Of a DNA stretch of 64,000 bases, positions 1 to 7,400 are shown one piece after another (the stretch's first letter is position 1; each line of letters begins with the position of its first letter). The DNA comes from Azospira oryzae (GTDB lineage Bacteria > Pseudomonadota > Gammaproteobacteria > Burkholderiales > Rhodocyclaceae). Both the position numbers and the translations under genes were made by a program. The notes beneath the pieces were generated by a model. That model made no database searches, was not told where the DNA came from, and saw only the letters and a list, made by a program, of their open reading frames with translations. Location: the NCBI RefSeq assembly GCF_004217225.1, contig NZ_SHKM01000003.1, positions 310,001 to 374,000 of the forward strand, in the 5' to 3' direction.

Positions 1-1587
1 GAGCGGGTGGCCCTGGCCCCCGGCGCCTCCTGGCACGAACAGCACCGGGGCACCAACGCCATCGGCACCGCCCTGGCCGAAGGTGCGGCGGTGGAAATCC
101 ACGGTGCCGAGCACTTCCTCGAACGCAACACCTTCCTCACCTGCGCCGCCGCCCCCATCCTCGATCCGTCCGGCAAGCTCCTCGGCGCCCTGGACATCTC
201 CGGCGACCACCGCAGCCACCACCCCCACACCCAGGGCCTGGTGCGCACCGCCGCCCAGATGATCGAAAACCGGCTGCTGCTCTCCCGCCACCGCCGCCAC
301 ATCCGCCTGCACCTGCATCCCCGGGCCGAAGGCATCGGCACCGTGGCCGAAGGGGTGCTGGCCCTCTCGGAAGACGGCTGGATCGTCGGCGCCAACCGGG
401 CCGCCCTGGCCATGCTCGGTCTGCAGCCGGCGGACCTGGGGGCGACGCCCCTGGAGCGGGTGCTGGACAGCCGCAGCGAGGACCTGCTCGACTGGGGCCG
501 GCGCCAGGGCCAGCAGGCCCTGCTGGTAAACACCCGGCGCGGCGGCAGGCTGTTCCTGCAGATCCACGCCGGCAAGGCGCCCATCCCCGTCGGCACTGCC
601 GCACAGAGCACCCCTCCCCAAGACGCCCTGGCCGCGCTGGATACGGGCGATGCCCGGCTGAAAGTGGCTCTGGACAAGGCCCGCAAGGTGGCAGGCAAAC
701 CCATTCCCCTCCTGCTCCACGGCGAATCCGGGGTCGGCAAGGAACTGCTGGCCCAGGCCATCCACCGCAGCAGCCCCCACCGGGAGGGCCCCTTCGTCGC
801 CGTGAACTGCGCCGCCCTGCCGGAAAACCTGATCGAGGCCGAACTCTTCGGCTACGCCCCCGGCGCCTTCAGCGGCGCCCGCAAGGAAGGCAGCCCCGGC
901 CGCCTGCGCGAAGCCCACGGCGGCACCCTGTTCCTGGACGAGATCGGCGACATGCCCCTCAACCTGCAGAGCCGCCTGCTGCGGGTGCTGCAGGAACGCC
1001 AGGTGACGCCCCTGGGCAGCGGCAAGCCGGTAGCGGTGGATTTCGCCCTGGTCTGCGCCACCCACAGGCCCCTGCGCCAGGAGGTGGAAGCGGGCCGCTT
1101 CCGCGCCGACCTGTATTACCGCCTCAACGGCCTCACCCTGACCCTGCCGGCCCTGCGCGAACGCAGCGACTTCTCCGCCCTGGTGGCACGGCTGCTGGCG
1201 GAAATGGCCCCCGGGCGGAGCCTGGCCCTGGCCCCGGCGGTGGCCCGGGCCTTCGCCGACTACGCCTGGCCGGGCAACCTGCGCCAGCTGGCCAACGCCC
1301 TGCGCACCGCCACCGCCCTGCTCGAGGCGGACGAGGAATGCATCGACTGGTCCCACCTGCCGGACGACCTGGCGGAGGAACTGCAGCAGCGCCCCCTTGC
1401 CGCCGACGCCGCCGCGACGATGGAGCAGCCGGCGCCGGACCGGCTGCAGGAAGTTTCCCGCCTGGCCATCCAGCGGGCCGTGGCCGCGGCCCGGGGCAAT
1501 CTGTCGGAAGCGGCACGGCGCCTGGGCATCAGCCGCAATACCCTGTACCGCAAGCTGAAGGCCGGCGCCACGGGGGACGCATCGTAG
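1..1587 (+). CDS. sigma-54-dependent transcriptional activator, AcoR-like (5' end missing)
   Basis: An enhancer-binding activator of sigma-54 RNA polymerase, open at the left edge; the frame is already coding at base 1, so the true start lies outside. In order there is the end of a GAF sensor domain (to about base 290), a PAS-like segment (about 340-560), an AAA+ domain with Walker A GESGVGKE at 721-744, and a Fis-type helix-turn-helix at about 1468-1560. The sigma-54 contact loop at 862-879 reads GAFSGA instead of GAFTGA. The GAF-PAS-AAA-Fis order and the GTNAIG and SAAPI-like GAF motifs are typical of AcoR, the activator of acetoin or alcohol catabolism, but the target genes are not in the window. 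It converges on the ABC ATPase gene and ends at a shared hairpin. Confidence 0.9.
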   Translation, partial: ERVALAPGASWHEQHRGTNAIGTALAEGAAVEIHGAEHFLERNTFLTCAAAPILDPSGKLLGALDISGDHRSHHPHTQGLVRTAAQMIENRLLLSRHRRHIRLHLHPRAEGIGTVAEGVLALSEDGWIVGANRAALAMLGLQPADLGATPLERVLDSRSEDLLDWGRRQGQQALLVNTRRGGRLFLQIHAGKAPIPVGTAAQSTPPQDALAALDTGDARLKVALDKARKVAGKPIPLLLHGESGVGKELLAQAIHRSSPHREGPFVAVNCAALPENLIEAELFGYAPGAFSGARKEGSPGRLREAHGGTLFLDEIGDMPLNLQSRLLRVLQERQVTPLGSGKPVAVDFALVCATHRPLRQEVEAGRFRADLYYRLNGLTLTLPALRERSDFSALVARLLAEMAPGRSLALAPAVARAFADYAWPGNLRQLANALRTATALLEADEECIDWSHLPDDLAEELQQRPLAADAAATMEQPAPDRLQEVSRLAIQRAVAAARGNLSEAARRLGISRNTLYRKLKAGATGDAS

Positions 1588-1621
1588 ACGCCCAAGACGG
1601 CCGGCCTGACACCCAATAAGG

Positions 1622-1662
1622 ACGGGCCTGTGCGGCATGGCATGCCGGACAGGCCCGTTTTC
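1622..1662. terminator. bidirectional rho-independent terminator
   Basis: The arms ACGGGCCTGT (1622-1631) and ACAGGCCCGT (1649-1658) pair perfectly, and the loop contains its own short palindrome. A T-rich stretch follows on the plus strand. It lies between the converging activator and ABC ATPase genes and can serve both. Confidence 0.75.
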
Positions 1663-1694
1663 ATTGGTTCCCGGGGCAGGCCCTGGTGCGGGGA

Positions 1695-2498
1695 TCAGCG
1701 CGGACGGATTTCCTGGCGGGCGGAGAGTTCGCCCTTTTCCAGATGCATGATGGCGTGGGCCGATTCCGCCGCCCGCTGGTCGTGGGTGACCATGACGATG
1801 GTTTTGCCCAGCTCGTCATTGAGGCGCTGCAGGAGGTGCAGGATGTCGCCGGCCGACTCCCGGTCCAGGTCGCCGGTGGGTTCGTCGGCCACGATCAGGG
1901 TGGGGTCGGTGATGAGGGCCCGGGCGATGGCCACCCGCTGCTGCTGGCCGCCGGAAAGCTCGTTGGGCGTGTGGTCCATGCGGTCCGCCAGGCCCACCAT
2001 GGAAAGGGCCAGTTCGGCCCGCTCCCGCCGCTCGGCCTTGCCGAGGTTTTTCAGCAGCAGGGGCAGTTCCACGTTTTCCAGGGCGGTCAGCACCGGCATC
2101 AGGTTGTAGAACTGGAAGATGAAGCCCACGTTTTCCGCCCGCCAGGCCGCCAGTTCGGCCTCCTCCAGGGCGGCGATGTCCTGGCCGGCGACGCTGAGGG
2201 TGCCGGAGTCGGGCCGGTCGATGCCGGCGATGAGATTGAGCAGGGTGCTCTTGCCGGAACCGGACGGCCCCATCAGGGCCAGGAACTCGCCGGCGGCGAT
2301 GTTGAAGCTGATGCGCTCCAGCACCGGCACCACCTGCTGGCCCCGGCGGTAGCTCTTGGAAAGGTTGTCGAGGACGATCAGGGGCGCCGCGGGGGTGCCG
2401 CTGCCAGTGTCATCTGTCCCGGCACCCAGTCCGGCTTGATGGCCGACAGCGTTCAGCACGCTGCCCGCGGCGGCGCTTCCGTCCACCGCGCCGCTCAC
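1695..2498 (-). CDS. ABC transporter ATP-binding protein (LolD/MacB family)
   Basis: The nucleotide-binding subunit of a LolD/MacB-type ABC system, 267 residues. Walker [10 protein letters not shown] lies at about residues 77-85, followed by the signature [15 protein letters not shown] and Walker B with the DEPTGDLD stretch typical of this subfamily. The GTG start overlaps the stop of the adaptor gene (GTGA), implying translational coupling. The first 40 or so residues are a Gly/Ala/Ser-rich extension not expected in the family, so a later start is possible. The permease that should complete the transporter does not follow: the next feature is a terminator and a convergent gene. It probably works with the adjacent HlyD-type adaptor and a permease encoded elsewhere. 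Confidence 0.9.
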   Translation of the reverse strand: MSGAVDGSAAAGSVLNAVGHQAGLGAGTDDTGSGTPAAPLIVLDNLSKSYRRGQQVVPVLERISFNIAAGEFLALMGPSGSGKSTLLNLIAGIDRPDSGTLSVAGQDIAALEEAELAAWRAENVGFIFQFYNLMPVLTALENVELPLLLKNLGKAERRERAELALSMVGLADRMDHTPNELSGGQQQRVAIARALITDPTLIVADEPTGDLDRESAGDILHLLQRLNDELGKTIVMVTHDQRAAESAHAIMHLEKGELSARQEIRPR

Positions 2499-3664
2499 TT
2501 GCTCACCACCTTGACCCGGTCCCCGTCCCCCAGGCGCTCGCCGGGACGGGCCACCACCTTGGCTCCCGGCTGCAACGCCGGGTTAGCGCTCACTTCCAGC
2601 AGATCGTTGATCTGGCGGCCCACCGTCACCGCCACCCGCTTCGCTTTGCCGGCCTCGACCAGGAACAGGGACTTGCCGTCGGCCGCCAGGGCATCCTTGT
2701 GCACCGCCACCAGGGGCTGGCGCTCACCGTCGCCCATGGGCTTTTCCAGGAAGGCCACCTTGGCGCTCATTTCCGGCAGGATGCGCTCGTCCCGGTCCAC
2801 GAAACGCACCTTGGTCATGACCGTGGCCTTGGAGCGATCCACCGTCGGCACCAGGCGGCTCACCTCGCCGCGGAAGCGCAACTCGGGAAAGGCGTCGAGC
2901 TGGATTTCGCAGGGCTGGCCCACCTTGATCCTGGCCAGGTTGGATTCGGCCACGTCGGCTTCCACCTCCAGGCTGTCCATGTCGGCCATGGTCACCACTG
3001 CGCCCTTGCTTTCCAGGGCCGAGGAGAAGGGGGTGATGACGTCGCCGATGTTGGCGGTCTTGGTCAGCACCACGCCGTCGAAGGGGGCGCGGATGAGGGT
3101 CTGCTCCACCCCCACCTGGGCCGCCCGCAGATTGGCCTGGGCCACCGCCACGGCGGCGGCGGCCTTGTCGAAGCGGGCCTGGGCCGTATCCAGGGAGGAG
3201 CCGGAGACGAACTTCTTCTGGGCCAGGTCCTTCGCCCGCTCCAGGGCGGCCCGGGCGTCCTTCAGTTCGGCCTGGGCCGACAGCACGCCGGCACCGGCCT
3301 GATCGGCCTGGGCCTGCACGTCCTTGTTCTCCAGCCGGGCCAGCACCTCGCCGGCCTTGACCCGGCTGCCTTCCAGCACTCCCAGCCATTCCAGGCGACC
3401 GGTGGCCTTGGAGGCGACGGAGGCCTTGCGGCTGGCCACCACGTAGCCGGCCGCATTGAGCAGGGTGACGCCCTGGTAGGGATAGGCGGTGGTGACGGAG
3501 ACCGTCTCCACCTCGGTCTCGCGCCGGGAGAGGGAGGCCAGCAGCAGGCCGCCCAGCACGAGGACAGCGGCGCCGATGAGCCAGGTGCGGCGGCGGGAGC
3601 GGGGCGCGGCCGGGGCGGCAGGCCCCCGTTTGAGGCTGAGGCGGGAGAGATCGGGCTTGGACAT
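2495..3664 (-). CDS. HlyD/MacA-type periplasmic adaptor (membrane fusion protein)
   Basis: The periplasmic adaptor of an efflux or export pump, 389 residues. The chosen ATG follows a long unrelated open stretch and gives a short basic N-terminus, then one membrane anchor at about residues 27-45 (WLIGAAVLVLGGLLLA). After that come the lipoyl/barrel-sandwich half motifs, an alpha-helical hairpin rich in Ala, Gln and Lys at about 120-190, the second lipoyl half with RAPFDGVV, and a beta-barrel domain. It is co-transcribed with the downstream ATPase through a 4-base overlap. This arrangement resembles MacA with the ATPase part of MacB. The substrate cannot be inferred. Confidence 0.88.
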   Translation of the reverse strand: MSKPDLSRLSLKRGPAAPAAPRSRRRTWLIGAAVLVLGGLLLASLSRRETEVETVSVTTAYPYQGVTLLNAAGYVVASRKASVASKATGRLEWLGVLEGSRVKAGEVLARLENKDVQAQADQAGAGVLSAQAELKDARAALERAKDLAQKKFVSGSSLDTAQARFDKAAAAVAVAQANLRAAQVGVEQTLIRAPFDGVVLTKTANIGDVITPFSSALESKGAVVTMADMDSLEVEADVAESNLARIKVGQPCEIQLDAFPELRFRGEVSRLVPTVDRSKATVMTKVRFVDRDERILPEMSAKVAFLEKPMGDGERQPLVAVHKDALAADGKSLFLVEAGKAKRVAVTVGRQINDLLEVSANPALQPGAKVVARPGERLGDGDRVKVVSK

Positions 3665-3883
3665 GGCAGTGGGGGGAGTCGGGATTCCGGGCTGTCGGCA
3701 GAGGCGCAATGATGGGCCGATTATAGCCGTCCCCGGCCCGTCCCCTGCCGGGAATGGGGACCGCCGCCGTATCGGGCGCCGGCAGCGGCTAATCCCCATA
3801 AATGACGGGGACTTCCCGGGCTTGTCAGCGTGGGCCTCTAATGCGACCATGGAGCCCATTTTTCCATTCGAGGAGTGCCGTTC

Positions 3884-4576
3884 GTGACCACCAGCAATCT
3901 GAACATCGACGCCTTGCTGTCCTATGTGCCCATGTTCAATGGCCTGGCCCCGGACGAAATTGCCCGCATTGCCCGCGGTACCCGGGAAATCCACGCGGCC
4001 CGCGGCGACATCCTGTTCCACAAGGGCGATCCCTGCCAGGGCCTGCACCTGGTGGTCTACGGCCAGGTCAAGCTGGCCTTCACCTCCGCCCAGGGCGGCG
4101 AGAAGGTGGTGGAAATCCTCGGCCAGGGCCAGACCTTCGGCGAAGCCCTGATGTTCATGGACAAGCCCTACATCGTCTACGCCCAGGCCCTCACCGACTC
4201 CCAGCTGCTGCACATCTCCAAGGCCGTGCTGTTCGAGGAACTGGAACGGGACCCCAAGCTGGGCCGCAAGATGATCGCCGGCCTCTCCATGCGCCTGCAC
4301 CAGATCATCACCGACGTGGAATCCTATTCCCTGCACTCCGGTCGCCAGCGCATCATCGGCTACCTGCTGCGGGACCTGCCGGACGAGGAACACCTGCCCA
4401 AGGAAACCACGGTGAACCTGCCCACCAACAAGGGCATCATCGCCTCCCGCCTCAACCTGACCCAGGAACACTTCTCCCGCATCCTGCATGAACTGTCCGA
4501 GCGGGGCCTGATCAAGGTGGAAGGCCGCAAGATCCACATCCCCGACGTGGAAAAGCTGCGCACCTTCGACCTCTAG
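3884..4576 (+). CDS. Crp/Fnr-family transcriptional regulator, DNR-like
   Basis: A 230-residue one-component regulator with an N-terminal cyclic-nucleotide-binding-type beta-roll and a C-terminal winged helix. GTG at 3884 is preferred over GTG at 3875 because AGGAG (3871-3875) sits at normal spacing before it. The FNR iron-sulfur cysteines are absent (one Cys only, in GDPCQG), so it is not an oxygen-sensing FNR. The EALMFMDKP stretch resembles the nitric-oxide/haem regulator DNR. The recognition helix TQEHFSRIL carries the E..SR pattern of proteins that read TGAT...ATCA half-sites. The gene stands alone and ends in a strong terminator. Role in anaerobic or nitrosative gene control is inferred. 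Confidence 0.85.
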   Translation: MTTSNLNIDALLSYVPMFNGLAPDEIARIARGTREIHAARGDILFHKGDPCQGLHLVVYGQVKLAFTSAQGGEKVVEILGQGQTFGEALMFMDKPYIVYAQALTDSQLLHISKAVLFEELERDPKLGRKMIAGLSMRLHQIITDVESYSLHSGRQRIIGYLLRDLPDEEHLPKETTVNLPTNKGIIASRLNLTQEHFSRILHELSERGLIKVEGRKIHIPDVEKLRTFDL

Positions 4577-4615
4577 GCATTCCGGGGCCGCCGGCGCGGC
4601 GCCCGCAGTCCGTAG

Positions 4616-4643
4616 AAAAGCCCCTCTGCCGGGGCTTTTTTGT
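4616..4643 (+). terminator. rho-independent terminator after the Crp/Fnr-type gene
   Basis: The stem AAAGCCCC/GGGGCTTT has a six-base loop (TCTGCC) and is followed by six T residues at 4636-4641. It sits 40 bases after the regulator stop codon. Confidence 0.85.
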
Positions 4644-4716
4644 TTTATGCGGCAAGCCCGGCGGCGAAGGGGCCGCTGTCATATTGGTATAAATCGCCGG
4701 GTGTAGAATCCCCGCC

Positions 4717-6240
4717 ATGGCCCTCGAAACCGAACTCAAGCTGCGCCTGCCCCCCGGCGGCGCCGCCCGCCTCCTGCGGCATCCGCTCCTGGCCGGCAGC
4801 GCCCCCCAGCGCCAGCGGCTGCTCAACACCTATTACGACACCCCCGACCTGGAACTGCTCGGCCAGCGCATGGCCCTGCGCCACCGGCGCAAGGGCTGGG
4901 ACTGGTTGCTGACGGTGAAGACCGCCAACCCGGCCAGCGGCGGCCTGGCCCGGCGCAATGAGTGGGAAGCCAAGGTGGCACCCGGCCAGTTCGATTTTTC
5001 CCACGTGGACGATGGGGACCTGCGGCGCTGGCTGGAAAAGCGCACACCCCGCCTGGAAGCCGCCTTCACCACCGATTTCACCCGCCTCGCCTGGATCGTC
5101 GAACCGGCCCCCGGCACCCGCATCGAGATCGCCCTGGACCGGGGCACCATCCAGAGCAAGGGTCAGCGGGAGCCCCTGGGGGAACTGGAACTGGAGCTCC
5201 TGGCCGGCCCCGAGACCGCCCTCTTCGCCCTGGCCCGGGAACTGTCCACCGCCCTTGGCGAACGCCAGGCCCTGCACCCGGTGGCGGCGAGCAAGGCGGA
5301 GCGGGGCTACGCCCTGTTCACCGGCCGCCGCAGCCCGCCCCAGAAAGCCCGTCCGGCGCCCCTGGAGACGAACCTGACGCCCCTGGCCGCCTGCCGCAGC
5401 GCCGCCCTGGACTGCCTGCAGCACCTGCAGGCCAACGAGGCCGGCGCCCAGCGCGGCGACAGCCCGGAATACGTGCACCAGGTGCGGGTCGCCATCCGCC
5501 GCCTGCGTTCCCTGCTCAAACTGTTCGCCCCGGTGCTGCCGGAAGCCTTCCGGCAACGCTGGACCGGCCCCTGGCGCGACCTGGGCCGGGGCCTGGGAGA
5601 AGCCCGCAACTGGGACGTGTTCCTCAGCGAAACCCTGCCTCCCCTGAACGCCGCATTCCCCGGCGTTGCCGAGCTGACCCGCCTGGAACGGCACGCCAAT
5701 AGCCGCTCCCAGGCCGCCCACCTCGCAGTGCGCCGCCTGCTGGGCTCGCCGGCCTACTCCCGCCTGCTGCTGGAATTCAGTGCCGACCTCTTCGCCCTCG
5801 GGGAAGAGCCGGCCAGCCAGCGCCCCCTGGCCGACTTCGCCGCCCGGCGCCTCGACCGCCGCGCCCGCCAGGCCAGCCGTCTGGCCCGCAACCTGGCGGA
5901 GCTGGACCACGCCGGCCGCCACCGCCTGCGCATCGCCTTCAAGAAGCTGCGTTACGCCATCGAGTTCCTCGCTCCCGCCGGCGGCAACGGCGCCCCCTAC
6001 GCCCAATCCCTGGCCCGCCTGCAGGAACACCTGGGGCGCCTCAACGACCTGGCCACCGCCCGGGAGCTGCTGGCCCCCACCCTGCCGGCCCGGCCCGGCC
6101 TGGTCATGGGCTGGCTCGGCGGCCGCAGCGACCTGCTGCTGGAAGAACTGCCCGCTTTCCTCGAGGATTTCCTGGCCCAGACGGCGCCCTGGGAAAAATC
6201 CCCCGGCAAGCGCAACAAGACTGCAAAGCGGAGCGGCTAG
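4717..6240 (+). CDS. CYTH and CHAD domain protein (inorganic triphosphatase, YgiF-like)
   Basis: A 507-residue two-domain protein. The N-terminal CYTH triphosphate-tunnel domain (about residues 1-200) begins with the ExExK signature ETELKL, followed by the expected acidic and basic pairs. It should hydrolyse inorganic triphosphate. The C-terminal CHAD domain (about 220-495) has the conserved HQVRVAIRRLRS helix and a second HRLRIAFKKLRYAIEF helix, whose basic and histidine residues bind polyphosphate. Length matches E. coli YgiF-type proteins. The start ATG is 13 bases after a TAGAAT hexamer, with no clear Shine-Dalgarno. It is followed after 28 bases by a SixA-like phosphatase, so both may act in polyphosphate or phosphohistidine metabolism. 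Confidence 0.92.
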   Translation: MALETELKLRLPPGGAARLLRHPLLAGSAPQRQRLLNTYYDTPDLELLGQRMALRHRRKGWDWLLTVKTANPASGGLARRNEWEAKVAPGQFDFSHVDDGDLRRWLEKRTPRLEAAFTTDFTRLAWIVEPAPGTRIEIALDRGTIQSKGQREPLGELELELLAGPETALFALARELSTALGERQALHPVAASKAERGYALFTGRRSPPQKARPAPLETNLTPLAACRSAALDCLQHLQANEAGAQRGDSPEYVHQVRVAIRRLRSLLKLFAPVLPEAFRQRWTGPWRDLGRGLGEARNWDVFLSETLPPLNAAFPGVAELTRLERHANSRSQAAHLAVRRLLGSPAYSRLLLEFSADLFALGEEPASQRPLADFAARRLDRRARQASRLARNLAELDHAGRHRLRIAFKKLRYAIEFLAPAGGNGAPYAQSLARLQEHLGRLNDLATARELLAPTLPARPGLVMGWLGGRSDLLLEELPAFLEDFLAQTAPWEKSPGKRNKTAKRSG

Positions 6241-6268
6241 GATGGCGCCTTTGTCCCCGGAGACCGCC

Positions 6269-6733
6269 ATGGACCTGATCCTCTGGCGCCACGCCGAAGC
6301 CGAGGTCGGCAGCGACGACCTAGCCCGCCGCCTCACCGTCCGCGGCGCCAAGCAGGCCCGGCAGATGGCCGCCTGGCTCAAGCCCCGCCTGCCCAAGCAC
6401 ACCCGCATCCTGGTCAGCCCGGCGGTTCGCACCCAGCAAACCGCCGACGCCCTGGAACTGCCCTACGAAACCAGCCGCAAGCTGGCGCCCGATGCCAGCG
6501 TCTACGACCTGCTCTCAGCCGCCGGCTGGCCCGACAGCCGGCAGACCATCCTCATCGTCGGCCACCAGCCCACCCTGGGCCAACTGGCCGCCCTGCTCCT
6601 CTCCGGCCAGGAAGCGCCGTGGACGGTGAAGAAGGGCGCGGTATGGTGGTTCTCCAACCGGGTCCGGGCCGGGGAAACCCAGACGTTGTTGCGCTGCTGC
6701 CTGGGCCCCGACATTTTGGCTGGCGGCAGTTGA
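6269..6733 (+). CDS. sixA: SixA-like histidine phosphatase
   Basis: A 154-residue histidine-phosphatase-superfamily protein. The RHAEAE motif (the usual RHG variant in SixA) lies at about residues 7-12 and supplies the catalytic histidine. The second active-site block is IVGHQPTLGQL. The ATG at 6269 is preferred over an in-frame ATG at 6242 because GGAG at 6259-6262 is well placed and homologues start right before the RHAEAE strand. In E. coli, SixA removes phosphate from phosphohistidine on the nitrogen phosphotransferase system. Here it follows the CYTH-CHAD gene on the same strand, probably in one transcript. Confidence 0.85.
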   Translation: MDLILWRHAEAEVGSDDLARRLTVRGAKQARQMAAWLKPRLPKHTRILVSPAVRTQQTADALELPYETSRKLAPDASVYDLLSAAGWPDSRQTILIVGHQPTLGQLAALLLSGQEAPWTVKKGAVWWFSNRVRAGETQTLLRCCLGPDILAGGS

Positions 6734-6789
6734 AATTCGCTTAGTTAGGCAAGAAGCGACAGCGTGCTCTGATACACGCCGCCACCCAT

Positions 6790-6817
6790 AAAAAAAGCCC
6801 GCCGAAGCGGGCTTTTT
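6790..6817. terminator. bidirectional terminator between sixA and the pilin gene
   Basis: A perfect GCCCGC/GCGGGC stem with a CGAA loop is flanked by an A-run (6791-6796) and a T-run (6813-6817). It serves the convergent sixA and pilin genes. Confidence 0.9.
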
Positions 6818-6834
6818 CATCACAAAACCTGGGA

Positions 6835-7230
6835 TTAGCTGCAACCCTTCGGCTTCATGTCAGCGGGCAGGGCGCTGGCGTCGCAGGACCAGGCACCACC
6901 GGCAGCCCGGGCCAGCTTGATAGCCAGACCATTGACCTTGGTCGGGGCATTCTTCAGGGCGCAGGAGATGCCGGTGTTGTCCACGGTGTAGGTACAGTGG
7001 CCGCTCTTGGCAGTGTCAAGCCCGATGGTAGCTTCGGTCGGGGTGCCGCCATCGTTGGCGATCATTTCATAGGCGGTACGGACGGCAGAAATTTCTGCCA
7101 GACCGGCGGCGATCTTACCCTTGGCCTGGTAGTCGGAGTAAGCCGGCAGAGCAACTGCGGCCAGGATACCGATGATAGCAACCACCACCATCAGTTCGAT
7201 CAGGGTGAAACCTTGCTGAACCTTGTTCAT
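6835..7230 (-). CDS. pilA: type IV major pilin-like protein (prepilin)
   Basis: A 131-residue type IVa pilin precursor. A short basic leader ends QQG^FTLIE, the prepilin peptidase cleavage and methylation site, with glutamate at mature position 5. The long hydrophobic N-terminal helix [21 protein letters not shown] follows the standard pattern. The globular part has four cysteines; the C-terminal pair (WSCDAS ... PKGC) can form the D-region disulfide loop. ATG has AGGAG just upstream. A sigma-54 promoter and a strong terminator frame the gene as a monocistron, as is common for pilA. Pilus assembly genes are absent, apart from a GspE/PilB-type ATPase two genes upstream on the same strand. Confidence 0.92.
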   Translation of the reverse strand: MNKVQQGFTLIELMVVVAIIGILAAVALPAYSDYQAKGKIAAGLAEISAVRTAYEMIANDGGTPTEATIGLDTAKSGHCTYTVDNTGISCALKNAPTKVNGLAIKLARAAGGAWSCDASALPADMKPKGCS

Positions 7231-7298
7231 GACAATCTCCTATTGGAAGAAGGATATATGGGAGTCTCTGAATATCCGGAACTCCTCAATCAAGTATG

Positions 7299-7314
7299 AG
7301 CAAGTAGGATGCCA
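7299..7314 (-). promoter_or_regulatory. sigma-54 (-24/-12) promoter of the pilin gene
   Basis: Read on the minus strand the site is TGGCATCCTACTTGCT, matching the sigma-54 consensus TGGCAC-N5-TTGCW at all but one base with exact 5-base spacing. Transcription should start near 7288, giving a leader of about 58 bases before the pilin ATG. Sigma-54 control of pilA, usually through PilR, is well known in proteobacteria. Confidence 0.8.
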
Positions 7315-7400
7315 GCTTGCTTTTCCTTGATTTCACCGGGGCTACGCCGCAAAAACTGACGTTTTTTGTCACAACACATCCCTATCGCGGCACTTTCTGA

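Noticed and set aside
6242-6268. An upstream in-frame ATG for the SixA-like gene.
   Set aside because: It adds nine residues not expected in the family and lacks the GGAG element that fits the ATG at 6269.
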